Of a stretch of 64,000 nt of DNA, positions 9,511-17,997 are shown one piece after another. The translations under genes and the position numbers were made by a program. Numbering within the stretch: the first letter of the stretch is position 1; the number at the start of each line of letters is the position of its first letter. Under the pieces are notes generated by a model. It ran no database searches. It saw only the letters and a program-made list of their open reading frames with translations, and was not told where the DNA came from. Source of the stretch: Pseudooceanicola marinus (GTDB taxonomy: Bacteria > Pseudomonadota > Alphaproteobacteria > Rhodobacterales > Rhodobacteraceae); NCBI RefSeq assembly GCF_020177265.1, contig NZ_JAIVMC010000003.1, forward strand, positions 434,001 to 498,000. The letters run 5' to 3'.

Positions 9511-11167
9511 TGGCTTTCTCTTTCTCCGGGTAGAGCGCGGCCTTGAAGGGGCCGGGCCCGGTACGGCGATAGGCTTCGAGGAAGGTCTCGTCCTCGCTTT
9601 CACGCAGATCGAGATAGGTCGTCAGGATGGTTTCGATGGCGCCGGTGATCTCGTCATAGGCAAAGCCCGGGCCGACGCGCTGGCCGATGGTGGCGTCTTC
9701 CGACCCGTCACCGCCCAGGGTGATCTGGTAGTTCTCGACGCCGGCGCGATCCAGGCCAAGGATCCCGATGTGGCCCACATGGTGGTGGCCGCAGGCGTTG
9801 ATGCAGCCGGAGATCTTGATCTTCAGCGGGCCGATGTCGTGTTCCAGCTTCAGCTCGTCGAAGCGGGTCGCGATCTGCTGGGCCACGGGGATCGACCGGG
9901 CGGTGGCCAGGGCGCAGTAATCCATGCCGGGGCAGGCGATGATGTCCGACACCAGGCCGATGTTGGCCGTGGCCAGGTCGGCCTCCTTCAGCGCCGCGTG
10001 CAGCGCCGGCAGGTCGGACTTGTGCACATGGGGCAGGATCACGTTCTGCTCATGGCTGATGCGGATGTCGTCGTGGCCGTATTGCTCGGCCAGGTCAGCG
10101 ATGACGCGCATCTGCTCGGAGGTGGCATCGCCCGGCGTCTGGCCGTGCTTCTTCAGCGAGATCGACACGATGGCATAGCCCGGCGCCTTGTGGTCCGACA
10201 GGTTGGTGTCGGCCCAGGCGCGGAAGACCGGGTCTGCCTCGCGGGCCGCGTCGTATTCCGTGGTCGGCGCATTGCGGAAGGCCGGCGGGGCGAAATGGGC
10301 GCGGATGCCGTCCAGCATCTCCTGGTCGACACCGGTGAACAGCGGCTTCAGCTCGGCAAAGCGGGCCTCGGTCAGCTCGCGGAAGGTGTCCAGGCCATTC
10401 TCGTTGACGGTGATCTTGATGCGGGCCTTGTACTTGTTGTCGCGGCGGCCCAGCACGTTGTAGGTCGAAACGATCGCCTCGGAATAGGGCAGCAGGTCTT
10501 CCTCGGGCAGGAAGTCGCGGATCACCTTGCCGATGACCGGCGTGCGGCCCAAGCCACCGCCGACCAGCACGCGGTAGCCGCGCTTGCCGTCCTTTTCCAC
10601 CAGCTGCACGCCGATGTCATGGGCCCGGATTACGGCGCGGTCATGCTCGGCGCCGGTGACGGCGAACTTGAACTTGCGCGGCAGGAACTGGAATTCCGGG
10701 TGGTCGGTGGACCACTGGCGCAGCAGTTCGGCCACGGGACGCGGGTCGCCCACCTCGTCGGCGCTGGCACCGGCGAAATGGTCCGCCGTCACGTTGCGGA
10801 TCGTGTTGCCCGAGGTCTGGATGGCGTGCAGCTGCACCTCGGCCAGGGCATCGAGGATGTCCGGGATATCGGGCAGCTTCGGCCAGTTGTACTGGATGTT
10901 CTGACGGGTGGTGAAGTGGCCGTAGCCCTTGTCCCACTTGTCCGCCACATGGGCCAGCTGGCGCATCTGGGCGCTGCCCAGGGTGCCATAGGGGATGGCC
11001 ACCCGCAGCATGTAGGCATGCAGTTGCAGGTAGAGGCCGTTCATCAGGCGCAGCGGCTTGAATTCATCCTCGGTCAGCGATCCGTCGATGCGGCGCGCGA
11101 CCTGCTGGCGGAACTGGGCGTTACGCTCGGCCAGGAAGGCGGCGTCGAAGTCATTGTAGCGATACAT
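9500..11167 (-). CDS. cysI: Sulfite/nitrite reductase hemoprotein (CysI type)
   Basis: 555 residues with two ferrite-like repeats. The [4Fe-4S]-siroheme cysteines are in IIACPGMDYCALA and ISGCINACGHHHVGHIG (C-x5-C and C-x3-C). Further siroheme-contact motifs are GYGHFTTRQNIQYNW and TSGNTIRNVTADHFAG. It reduces sulfite to sulfide in six electrons. No CysJ flavoprotein is present, so electrons presumably come from ferredoxin or another donor. The adjacent APS reductase and siroheme synthase make sulfite, not nitrite, the likely substrate. Confidence 0.94.
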   Translation of the reverse strand: MYRYNDFDAAFLAERNAQFRQQVARRIDGSLTEDEFKPLRLMNGLYLQLHAYMLRVAIPYGTLGSAQMRQLAHVADKWDKGYGHFTTRQNIQYNWPKLPDIPDILDALAEVQLHAIQTSGNTIRNVTADHFAGASADEVGDPRPVAELLRQWSTDHPEFQFLPRKFKFAVTGAEHDRAVIRAHDIGVQLVEKDGKRGYRVLVGGGLGRTPVIGKVIRDFLPEEDLLPYSEAIVSTYNVLGRRDNKYKARIKITVNENGLDTFRELTEARFAELKPLFTGVDQEMLDGIRAHFAPPAFRNAPTTEYDAAREADPVFRAWADTNLSDHKAPGYAIVSISLKKHGQTPGDATSEQMRVIADLAEQYGHDDIRISHEQNVILPHVHKSDLPALHAALKEADLATANIGLVSDIIACPGMDYCALATARSIPVAQQIATRFDELKLEHDIGPLKIKISGCINACGHHHVGHIGILGLDRAGVENYQITLGGDGSEDATIGQRVGPGFAYDEITGAIETILTTYLDLRESEDETFLEAYRRTGPGPFKAALYPEKEKANAA

Positions 11168-11168
11168 C

Positions 11169-11468
11169 TCAGGCCTCCGCTTGCTTGCCGTGGAAATAGT
11201 TGGAGGGGCCGGTGCGCCGGAAATCCTCGCGGAAATGGGTGGGCTCGGGGCCCGCCTCGCCGGGGGCCATGTCGGCCAGGTAGGGGCCGACGACCTCGTG
11301 CTGGCGGGCGTTGGCGTCGATCAGGCGCAGCTCCGCATGGGCTTCGTCGGTCAGCAGCTCGGCCTCGCTCAGGTCGCGGGTCCAGCGGTCGTCGGCGGTC
11401 AGGTAGACCACGTCGCCTTCCAGCAACGCATTGGCGGTGACGACTTTGGGGGTGAACGGACGGGGCAT
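11169..11468 (-). CDS. DUF2849 family protein
   Basis: 99 residues. DUF2849 is a short alphaproteobacterial family normally encoded just upstream of the sulfite/nitrite reductase hemoprotein. The N-terminal part (TANALLEGDVVYLTADDRWTR) resembles a small beta-rich fold, and the C-terminal HFREDFRRTGPSNY motif recurs in the family. The spacing is 1 bp to both neighbours, giving tight translational coupling. Its molecular role is unknown. Confidence 0.88.
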   Translation of the reverse strand: MPRPFTPKVVTANALLEGDVVYLTADDRWTRDLSEAELLTDEAHAELRLIDANARQHEVVGPYLADMAPGEAGPEPTHFREDFRRTGPSNYFHGKQAEA

Positions 11469-11469
11469 A

Positions 11470-12465
11470 TCAGGCGGTATCCTTCAGTTGCGCCGCGTCC
11501 TGCGCGGCGATGCCGGGAATGAGGTCGACAGGGAGGCCGGCGCGACGACAGCTGGCCAGCAGCTTGCGCGGCAGGGGCGCGGCAGAGAGGTAGACGACAT
11601 CGGCGCCGCCATCGGCCTCGATCAGCAGGATCTGGTCGAGCGGCGGCACGTCGAGAGGTTCGGGCAGGGCGACGAGGCGGGCCTCGCGCCGGGCGAGTTC
11701 CAGCACCGCGGGCGAGATCGCGGCGTCATGGACGACGACATCGGCGCGGTCAAGCGCGCGGCGTGCCTTCATGGTCAGCAGGTCGGGATCGTCCGAGCCG
11801 GTGAAGGTCAGCGTCAGCCGGCCTTCGGGGGCGGCCTGGTCCAGGTGGCGGGCCAGCAAGGCGTGCAGGGCGTCGGTCAGGTCGCGGCCGGCGTCCTGGG
11901 CGGCGGGGCCGGCGGTGTCGAACCACTCGGCCCAGAAGGCGCGGCGCGGCGCCCCGTGGGCCAGGGCCTCGGCCTCGGCGCGGAAATCCCGGGCGGCGGC
12001 GGTCAGCGCGGCGGTGCCGGCGGGCAGGTATTCTTCCAGGTGGCGTTTGACCTTGCGCGCCAGCATCGGGGCGGCGCCCTCCGTGCCGATGGCGACGGTC
12101 AGCGGCGCGCGATCCACCATGGCGGGTGTGATGAAGGCCGAGGCCTGCAGGTCATCGACCACGTTCCACAGGACACCGGCGGCCTTGGCGATCTCGACCG
12201 TTTCGGCATCGGTCAGCGCATCCTCGTCGGCGGCATAGACCAGGGCGGCCCCGGCCAGGGCCGCGGGAGTCAGTGGGGCGTCGGTCAGGCTCAGGCGCCC
12301 CTCGGCGGCCCAGGTGCGGATCTCCTGCGCCGGCTCGGCGGCATGGACGATGATCCGGGCGGAGGTCTTCAGCAGCAGGCGCAGTTTGGCGATCGCCGCC
12401 TCGTCCCCACCCGAAAGGACCACGCGGGCGCGGTCCATGTCGAGGAAGATCGGGAAGTGACGCAT
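11470..12465 (-). CDS. cysG: Siroheme synthase with a shortened SUMT-like domain
   Basis: 331 residues, against about 460 for full CysG. Residues 1-200 form a complete precorrin-2 dehydrogenase/ferrochelatase unit (FPIFLDMDRARVVLSGGDEAAIAKLR, VYAADEDALTD, FITPAMVDRAPLTVAIGTEGAAPMLARKVK). The C-terminal ~130 residues begin like uroporphyrinogen-III methyltransferase (TGSDDPDLLTMKARRALDRADVVVHDAAISP). The GPGDP loop reads GSDDP, and most of the downstream catalytic region is absent. Methylation of uroporphyrinogen III is therefore probably done by another enzyme. The start follows from homology (MRHFPIFLDM). First gene of the sulfur operon. Confidence 0.88.
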   Translation of the reverse strand: MRHFPIFLDMDRARVVLSGGDEAAIAKLRLLLKTSARIIVHAAEPAQEIRTWAAEGRLSLTDAPLTPAALAGAALVYAADEDALTDAETVEIAKAAGVLWNVVDDLQASAFITPAMVDRAPLTVAIGTEGAAPMLARKVKRHLEEYLPAGTAALTAAARDFRAEAEALAHGAPRRAFWAEWFDTAGPAAQDAGRDLTDALHALLARHLDQAAPEGRLTLTFTGSDDPDLLTMKARRALDRADVVVHDAAISPAVLELARREARLVALPEPLDVPPLDQILLIEADGGADVVYLSAAPLPRKLLASCRRAGLPVDLIPGIAAQDAAQLKDTA

Positions 12466-12506
12466 CTGGATGGCCTCGTCGCTGTCGGTTCGCTGTCGTT
12501 GACTTG

Positions 12507-12521
12507 TTCCTAATTTAGGAA
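12507..12521. promoter_or_regulatory. Palindromic operator between cysG operon and Lrp-type gene
   Basis: TTCCTAATTTAGGAA is a perfect 7-bp inverted repeat around a single T, in the 157-bp divergent intergenic region. Size and position fit an Lrp/AsnC-family site, most simply for the adjacent regulator acting on the sulfur assimilation operon and possibly itself. Confidence 0.55.
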
Positions 12522-12622
12522 ATAGTCCTGTGTCGGCGCCATGGGGGCGCGGAAATAAGAAAAACGGTTCCTTCGGGGCAGGTGCCCGTGGTCCGCGTTC
12601 CATAGATAGGGGGAAAGGGCGA

Positions 12623-13084
12623 ATGGCTGTCCGCCTCGACCAGACGGATCGGAAAATCCTTTTGCAGCTGCAGCAGGACGCAGCGCAATCACTGGATGAT
12701 ATCGCCAAGCAGGTGGGCTCTTCCAAGACGCCGGTGTGGAACCGGATCCGCAAAATGAAGGAGGCCGGAATCATCGGCCCGCAGGTGGCCCTGCTGGATG
12801 CCGAGGCCCTGGGTTTCGACGCCTGCTTCTTCGTGCTGATCCGCACCAGCGAACATGAGGCCGAGTGGCAGGTGAAATTCCTCAAGGCCCTGAAGGAACG
12901 CCCAGAGGTGCAGGAAGCGCACCGGCTGGCGGGCGACATCGACTATATCCTGAAGGTCCGGGTGAAGAACGCCCGCGCCTACGACGCCTTCTACCAGGCG
13001 CTGATTTCCGAGGTGAAGGTGCATAACGTCACCGCGCTGCTCAGCATGGAAGAGATCAAGTCGACCACCGCCCTGCCGCTCTAA
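12623..13084 (+). CDS. Lrp/AsnC family transcriptional regulator
   Basis: 153 residues. The N-terminal HTH (RLDQTDRKILLQLQQDAAQSLDDIAKQVG, SSKTPVWNRIRKM) is joined to a C-terminal RAM/ligand domain (VQEAHRLAGDIDYILKVRVKNARAYDAFYQ). The ATG at 12623 follows GGGAAAGGG. It is divergent from cysG-cysI-cysH, so a sulfur or cysteine-responsive role is likely, though the ligand is not known. The palindrome at 12507-12521 is its candidate site. Confidence 0.93.
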   Translation: MAVRLDQTDRKILLQLQQDAAQSLDDIAKQVGSSKTPVWNRIRKMKEAGIIGPQVALLDAEALGFDACFFVLIRTSEHEAEWQVKFLKALKERPEVQEAHRLAGDIDYILKVRVKNARAYDAFYQALISEVKVHNVTALLSMEEIKSTTALPL

Positions 13085-13097
13085 CCCGGCGTCGCGC

Positions 13098-13297
13098 CCG
13101 GTCTGACCCGGGTCACATGAGTATTTGGAACAAGGTGAAGACAAGGGGCGCACGCCCCGGATTGGCCGACTTTCGAAGACGGGCGCGTGGCACGCTCCTG
13201 ATTGCCGAAGGAGGCCGCCTCAGGGGGCGCCGTCCCGCCTCTTCACCGCGTCGGAAATACTCCGGGGGGAGCCGCAGGCGGGGGGCAGCGCCCCCCT
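13098..13297. repeat. Composite ~200-bp intergenic repeat, copy 2
   Basis: Lies between the convergent Lrp (+) and P450 (-) genes. The left tail is GAGTATTTGGAACAAGGTGAAG (13119 on). The right half is CTTCACC...GGAAATACTCCGGGGGGAG, a small GCC/GGC hairpin and GGGGGCAGCGCCCCC. The centre (13164-13195) has GGCCGACTTTCG and GCGTGGCACGC, shared with the copies at 21295 and, inverted, 61631. Confidence 0.75.
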
Positions 13298-13310
13298 CCC
13301 GTCGGTGCCT

Positions 13311-14495
13311 TCAGCGACGCACCATCAGTCTTTCGAGCCCGTGGAAGTGGTAGAGATCGGCGAACTGCGGCTCTTCGGTCAGTGCCAGGTCCGGACAGCG
13401 GGCGAAGAGAACCGGCAGCGCGACCTGCAGCTCCAGCCGGGCCAGGGGCGCGCCGATGCAGAAATGCGCCCCGGCCCCGAAGGCCGCGTGGGTGCGCACG
13501 GGGCGCGTCGGGTCGAAGCGGTCGGGATCGGGCCAGACCTCGGGGTCGCGGTTGGCCGCGCCCAGAAGGAGGGCCACGCGGTCACCGCGCTCGAAATGCC
13601 GCCCGGCCACCTCGCAGGGTTCATGGGCGTAGCGGGTGAACATGTGCAGGGCGGGGTCGTGGCGGAAGATCTCCTCCACCGTGCCCTCGACGCGCTCCGG
13701 TGCCAGCCAGTGCGCCGCGTTGCCGTGGCGCAGCAGGTGCATGGTGCCGATGCCCAGGGTGTGCACCGTCGCCTCGTGGCCCGCGTTCAGCAGCAGGATG
13801 CAGGTGGTGATCAGCTCGTCCGTCGACAGTTTCTCGCCCGCTTCCTCTGCCGCCAGCAATTCGGAGATCAGGTCGTCCGAGGGGGTCTTGCGGCGTTCCT
13901 CGGCGTAGCTGCGGATGTAGGCGGCAAACTCGGTGGCGGCCGAGGCGGCGGCCTCCTCGATCGCACGGTCGCGGCGGGCCTGGTACATGGCCACCATGCG
14001 GTTCGACCAGTCCAGCAGTTGCGGGGCCATGGCCTCGGGCACGCCCAGCAGGCGGCAGATGACGATCACCGGCACCTGGGTGGCGAAGGCCGACAGCAGG
14101 TCGAAGGGCTCGTCCTTCGGGAAGGCATCGACCAGGGATGTCGCGATCTCTTCGATTTCCGGGGCCAGGGCCTTGATCCGGCGCGAGGTGAAGGCCCGCA
14201 GCACAAGGCCCCGCAGCCGGCGGTGCACGTCGCCATCGAGTTCCAGCATCGAGTGGTCCTCGATGTCGTAGAAGGGGCGCTGATGGGCCGGGATCTCGGG
14301 CGCCAGCTCCGGCGGGCACTGGCGGCCGAACCGGCGGTCGCGCAAGAGCGTGTTGACCAGATCGTAGCTGACCGCGCAGGGCAGGCCGTAGTCGGCCCAG
14401 TCGATCAGCGGGCCTTGCGCGCGGGCGCGCGCGTAGAAAGGGTAGGGGTTCTGGACGAAGGCGGGATCGGTGGGAGATTGGGTGAGCGTGACCAT
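13311..14495 (-). CDS. Cytochrome P450
   Basis: 394 residues, a complete soluble bacterial (CYP101/107-like) P450. The I-helix motif is LLNAGHEATVH (AGxEA-T), the K-helix motif EEIFR provides ExxR, and the heme-binding loop is FGAGAHFCIGAPLARLEL with the thiolate Cys. The C-helix WxxxR region is replaced by HRRLRGLVLRAFTSRRI. No ferredoxin or reductase gene is adjacent; fpr about 5 kb away could supply electrons. Substrate unknown. It is divergent from dctB with 71 bp between. Confidence 0.95.
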   Translation of the reverse strand: MVTLTQSPTDPAFVQNPYPFYARARAQGPLIDWADYGLPCAVSYDLVNTLLRDRRFGRQCPPELAPEIPAHQRPFYDIEDHSMLELDGDVHRRLRGLVLRAFTSRRIKALAPEIEEIATSLVDAFPKDEPFDLLSAFATQVPVIVICRLLGVPEAMAPQLLDWSNRMVAMYQARRDRAIEEAAASAATEFAAYIRSYAEERRKTPSDDLISELLAAEEAGEKLSTDELITTCILLLNAGHEATVHTLGIGTMHLLRHGNAAHWLAPERVEGTVEEIFRHDPALHMFTRYAHEPCEVAGRHFERGDRVALLLGAANRDPEVWPDPDRFDPTRPVRTHAAFGAGAHFCIGAPLARLELQVALPVLFARCPDLALTEEPQFADLYHFHGLERLMVRR

Positions 14496-14566
14496 GCGCT
14501 CTTGTGGCGGGATGCGCTTTCCAAGACAAGAGGGAGAGGCGCGCGGTCGCGCCGGGTGGAGGAGAA

Positions 14567-16240
14567 ATGTCGCGACGTCTGATGGTGCTGGGGTTCCTGC
14601 TGCTGACCACCGCGGCGCTGTCGCTGGCGGTCTTTCATGCCGCCTATCGCCAGTCGCTGCGCGCCCTGGTCGAACGCGGCGAGGCGGACCTGAGCCTGGC
14701 CGCGGACCGGCTGACCGGACAGTTGCAACGCTATCAGGACCTGGCGGTGCTGCTGAACGCCCATCCGTCGGTGGCTGCCGTCCGTTTCGGCGCCTCGGGC
14801 CGGGCGGAGGCGGAAGAGCTGCTTCAGTGGGCCATCGACCGGACCGGCGTGCTGAACGCTGCCGTGGTGGCGCCCTCGGGCCGGGTGCAGGCGGCGGCGC
14901 GCCCCTTGCCCGACGCGGCCTTCCCCGACTACGTGGCGGGCGCGCTGGACCGGGCGCGGGACGGGGCGCTCGGCACGGGCCATGGGACCACCGCCGACGG
15001 GCTGCGCGTCTATGTCTTCGCCGCGCCGCGTTTTCGCAGCCAGGGGGGCGTCGCGGGGATCCTGCTGCTGTGGGTCAATGTCGAGCTTCTGGAACAGGAA
15101 TGGCGCGGGGATCGTCCGGCGGTCTATTTCACTGATGCGGGGGGCGATGTCTTCATCTCCAACCGGTCCGAGATCCTGGGCTGGCAGCGCCGGCCGGACG
15201 GTGGGCTGATCCCGGGTGCGGCCTCGGCGCCCGAGATGACACGGCGCGACGTGGCCGGGCTGGACCTGTGGCGCATCGACTGGGGGCCCTACCTGCCGCG
15301 CCGGGCGCTGCACCTGGTGCGCGACCTGCCGCAGGTGGACATGCGGGCCGAAACGCTGGTGGATGCGGCGCCGGGGCGGCGCGTGGCGCTTTTGCAGGCG
15401 GCGGTGGCGGGGCTGGTGCTGCTGGTGGCGGGCGGCACGCTGGCCATCGTCACCGCCCGCCGCCGGGCACTGGCCCAGGCCAATCAGCTGCTGGAACAGC
15501 GCGTCGAGGCGCGCACGATCGAGCTGAAACGCGCCCAGGACGAGCTGGTGCAGGCGGGCAAGCTCTCGGCTCTAGGGCAGATGTCGGCCGGGCTGAGCCA
15601 TGAGCTGAACCAGCCGCTGATGGCCATCGGGCAATTTGCCGAGAACGGCGCGCTGTTCCTGGCCAAGGGCAAGACCGACCGTGCCGCGCAGAACCTGGAG
15701 AGGATCGCCGAGCTGTCGGCCCGCATGGGGCGGATCATCCGCAACCTGCGCGCCTTCGCCCGGCAGGAGGCGGAGCCTGCCCGCCGGATCGAGCTGGGCG
15801 CGGTGCTGGACACGGCGCTGGAAATGACCGAGGCGCGCATCGCCAAGGAAGGCGTCACGCTGCAGGTGATCCGCCCCGACGGCCCGGTTCCTGCGCGCGG
15901 CGGCGAGGTGCGGCTGGCCCAGGTGCTGGTGAACCTGATCACCAATGCCGTCGACGCCATGGCCGCCAGTGAACCCCGGTGTCTGACCGTCACGCTGGAG
16001 GGCGGGCGCGCGCCCCGCATCCGCGTGGCCGACAGCGGTCCCGGCATCGCCAGCCCCGAGAAGATTTTCGATCCCTTCTATTCCACCAAGGAGGTGGGTG
16101 CCTCCGAAGGCATGGGCCTGGGGTTGTCGATCTCCTACGGGCTGGTGCAAAGCTTCGGCGGGGCGATCCGGGGGCGCAACCGGGCCGAGGGGGGCGCCGA
16201 GTTCACCGTGGAGCTGGAAGGCGTCGGGGGTGCAGGCTGA
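14567..16240 (+). CDS. dctB: C4-dicarboxylate sensor histidine kinase DctB
   Basis: 557 residues, starting at the ATG after GGAGGAG. A first membrane segment lies at about residues 5-25. A periplasmic sensor region of about 260 residues with double-PDC features follows (the second PDC near YFTDAGGDVFISNRSEILGW). A second membrane segment is at about 285-307, then a coiled-coil linker. The DHp domain has the phospho-acceptor H345 in LSHELNQPL, and the ATPase domain has NLITNAVDAM, VADSGPGIA and GMGLGLSISYGL. It senses periplasmic succinate, malate or fumarate and phosphorylates DctD. Confidence 0.94.
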   Translation: MSRRLMVLGFLLLTTAALSLAVFHAAYRQSLRALVERGEADLSLAADRLTGQLQRYQDLAVLLNAHPSVAAVRFGASGRAEAEELLQWAIDRTGVLNAAVVAPSGRVQAAARPLPDAAFPDYVAGALDRARDGALGTGHGTTADGLRVYVFAAPRFRSQGGVAGILLLWVNVELLEQEWRGDRPAVYFTDAGGDVFISNRSEILGWQRRPDGGLIPGAASAPEMTRRDVAGLDLWRIDWGPYLPRRALHLVRDLPQVDMRAETLVDAAPGRRVALLQAAVAGLVLLVAGGTLAIVTARRRALAQANQLLEQRVEARTIELKRAQDELVQAGKLSALGQMSAGLSHELNQPLMAIGQFAENGALFLAKGKTDRAAQNLERIAELSARMGRIIRNLRAFARQEAEPARRIELGAVLDTALEMTEARIAKEGVTLQVIRPDGPVPARGGEVRLAQVLVNLITNAVDAMAASEPRCLTVTLEGGRAPRIRVADSGPGIASPEKIFDPFYSTKEVGASEGMGLGLSISYGLVQSFGGAIRGRNRAEGGAEFTVELEGVGGAG

Positions 16241-16244
16241 GAGC

Positions 16245-16310
16245 GGGGGCGGGGGACGCTGTCCCCCGGCGCGCGGGCGCGCCTCCCCCTGGAGTATTTT
16301 CAGCTTCAGG
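16245..16310 (+). repeat. Single half of the GAGTATTT repeat between dctB and dctD
   Basis: Two consecutive hairpins (GGGGGAC-GCT-GTCCCCC, then GGCGCG-CGGG-CGCGCC) are followed by CTCCCCCTGGAGTATTTTCAG. Only the forward half is present, between two co-directional genes, so it may reduce read-through from dctB into dctD. Confidence 0.6.
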
Positions 16311-16407
16311 ATTGGGTAGGGTGCTGCCTGGCAGCGTCGTGCCACGAGGCCGGCGGGGCATGGTCTTTGCCGTCGCCGGACGCTAGGTTTTCGCGGGGAG
16401 GTCCGGG

Positions 16408-17658
16408 GTGATGATGAGCGAGACGGGAATGGTGAGCCGGGTTCTTCTGGTCGATGACGATGCCGCCGTGCGCGAGGCGCTGGCGCAGACGCTGGAGCTG
16501 GCGGACCTGGAGCCGCTGGTGGCGGGCAGTTTCATCGAGGCCAAGGATCATATCGGCGCCGGGTTCGAGGGCGTCGTGCTGTCCGACATCCGCATGCCGG
16601 GCCGCGACGGTTTCTTCCTGCTGGATCATACGCTGAAGGCCGATCCCGAACTGCCGGTGATCCTGCTGACCGGCGAGGGCGACATTCCCATGGCAGTGGA
16701 CGCGATGAAGCGCGGCGCCTTCGGATTCCTGGAAAAACCCTGCAAGGGAACGGAACTTCTGCCCGTGCTGGAACGGGCGCTGAAGACCCGCGCCCTGGTG
16801 CTGGAGAACCGCCGGTTGAAGGCGCAGCTGGAAAGCGGCGACCCGGCAGCGCGGATGATCTTCGGCCGCAGCGAACAGAGCCAGGCCCTGCGCCGCCGGG
16901 TGCGACAGGTGGCCGGCACCGGTGCCGAGGTCCTGGTGACCGGCGCGCCGGGGGCGGGGATCTCCAAGGTGGCGGAGGTGATCCATCTCAGCTCCCGCCA
17001 GGCGCAGCGGCCCTTCGTCAAGCGCGCCTCTGCCGGGCTGTCGGTGGCGGCGCTGGAAGGGGCCTTCCAGGAGGCGCTTGGCGGCTCGCTCTACCTTGAT
17101 GAGATCACGCAGCTGCCCGGGGACACCCAGTTCGCCCTGTCGGAGGTGCTGGAACGCCAGCCCGGCGCGCGGCTGATCGCCGGCAGTGCGACCGCGCCCG
17201 AGGAGGCGGTGGAGACGGGACGGTTCAGCCCCGACCTCTTCTATCGCCTCGACGTGATGCGGGTGCATATCCCGGCCCTGTCGGAACGGCCCGAGGACAT
17301 CCCCGTCATGTTCCGCCAATACGTCGCCCAGGCCGCCGAACAGGCGGGCCTGGCCGCGCCGGAGGTGACGCCCGACCATGTGGCCTGGCTGATGGCGCGG
17401 GACTGGCCCGGCAATGCGCGCGCGCTGATGTCGGCCGCCATGCGCTTCGTCCTGTCGGGCGGCGAGGGAGAGGCGGAGGAGCAGAGCGACCTCGGCCTGG
17501 CCGAGCAGATGGCGCAGATCGAGAAGAGCCTGCTGGTCGCCGCCCTGCGTCGTCACGAGGGCCGCGCCGGCGCCGCTGCCGAGGCGCTGAAACTGCCGCG
17601 CAAGACCTTCTACGACAAGCTGGCGAAATATGCGCTGAAGCCGGGCGAATATCGCTGA
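16408..17658 (+). CDS. dctD: DctD-like response regulator with degenerate AAA+ domain
   Basis: About 416 residues (GTG at 16408, or ATG at 16411 or 16414). The receiver is intact, with phospho-acceptor D near residue 58 in SDIRMPGRDG. The central domain is degraded. Walker A reads GAPGAGISK instead of GESGTGKE. The ELFGHEKGAFTGA stretch that contacts sigma-54 is missing: VAALEGAFQEALGGSLYLDEI follows directly. Sensor I is SAT rather than ATN. Walker B-like LYLDEI and the DLFYRLDVMRVHIPALSERPEDI region remain. The C-terminal Fis HTH is intact (AAEALKLPRKTFYDKLAKY). It probably binds DNA in response to DctB but activates without sigma-54 remodelling. Confidence 0.92.
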   Translation: MMMSETGMVSRVLLVDDDAAVREALAQTLELADLEPLVAGSFIEAKDHIGAGFEGVVLSDIRMPGRDGFFLLDHTLKADPELPVILLTGEGDIPMAVDAMKRGAFGFLEKPCKGTELLPVLERALKTRALVLENRRLKAQLESGDPAARMIFGRSEQSQALRRRVRQVAGTGAEVLVTGAPGAGISKVAEVIHLSSRQAQRPFVKRASAGLSVAALEGAFQEALGGSLYLDEITQLPGDTQFALSEVLERQPGARLIAGSATAPEEAVETGRFSPDLFYRLDVMRVHIPALSERPEDIPVMFRQYVAQAAEQAGLAAPEVTPDHVAWLMARDWPGNARALMSAAMRFVLSGGEGEAEEQSDLGLAEQMAQIEKSLLVAALRRHEGRAGAAAEALKLPRKTFYDKLAKYALKPGEYR

Positions 17659-17762
17659 CGTGGCCGGTCCGGTGCGCTCTGCGCGATGGTCCCGGTCGTG
17701 GCGCCGCGTCGTGAAGGTGACCTGGAGGTCGATCTCACGGCTCCGTGATTCCTGCGCATAGG

Positions 17763-17813
17763 TGTGCGGAAATCCGCACGTTATCGCAATCGGACTGTGC
17801 GGGATGTCGCACA
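17763..17813. promoter_or_regulatory. Tandem DctD-type operator sites upstream of dctP
   Basis: Site 1 is TGTGCG-GAAATC-CGCACG (17763-17780), with a perfect GTGCGGA/TCCGCAC dyad. Site 2 is TGTGCG-GGATGT-CGCACA (17796-17813). Centres are 33 bp apart, about three helical turns, as expected for cooperative dimers. The layout resembles the tandem upstream sites of rhizobial dctA as I remember them. They lie 185-235 bp before dctP. No convincing sigma-54 -24/-12 element was found in the 339-bp region 17659-17997. Confidence 0.7.
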
Positions 17814-17997
17814 CATTCTGCATGGCGGATATGCGCTCAGCACATGGCGATCTAGCAAGTAATTGGTAGGGCATACTTTTTCAGGTGATGGGCACAGGGG
17901 GCGACTTTCTCTTGAGCGGGGCTCCGCCGTTATCGAATGTCTCTCCACCGGGGCAGGACGCCCCAGACAGACCTTTCACTCCGGGGAGGAGACCCAG

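Noticed and set aside
9434-11440. 668-residue open frame antisense to cysI
   Set aside because: Shadow of the sulfite reductase gene, which carries all cluster cysteines.
17659-17997. Sigma-54 promoter for dctP
   Set aside because: Searched for GG-N10-GC with TGGC/TTGC context; only GG-N7-GC fragments (e.g. near 17824 and 17846) were found, with wrong spacing.
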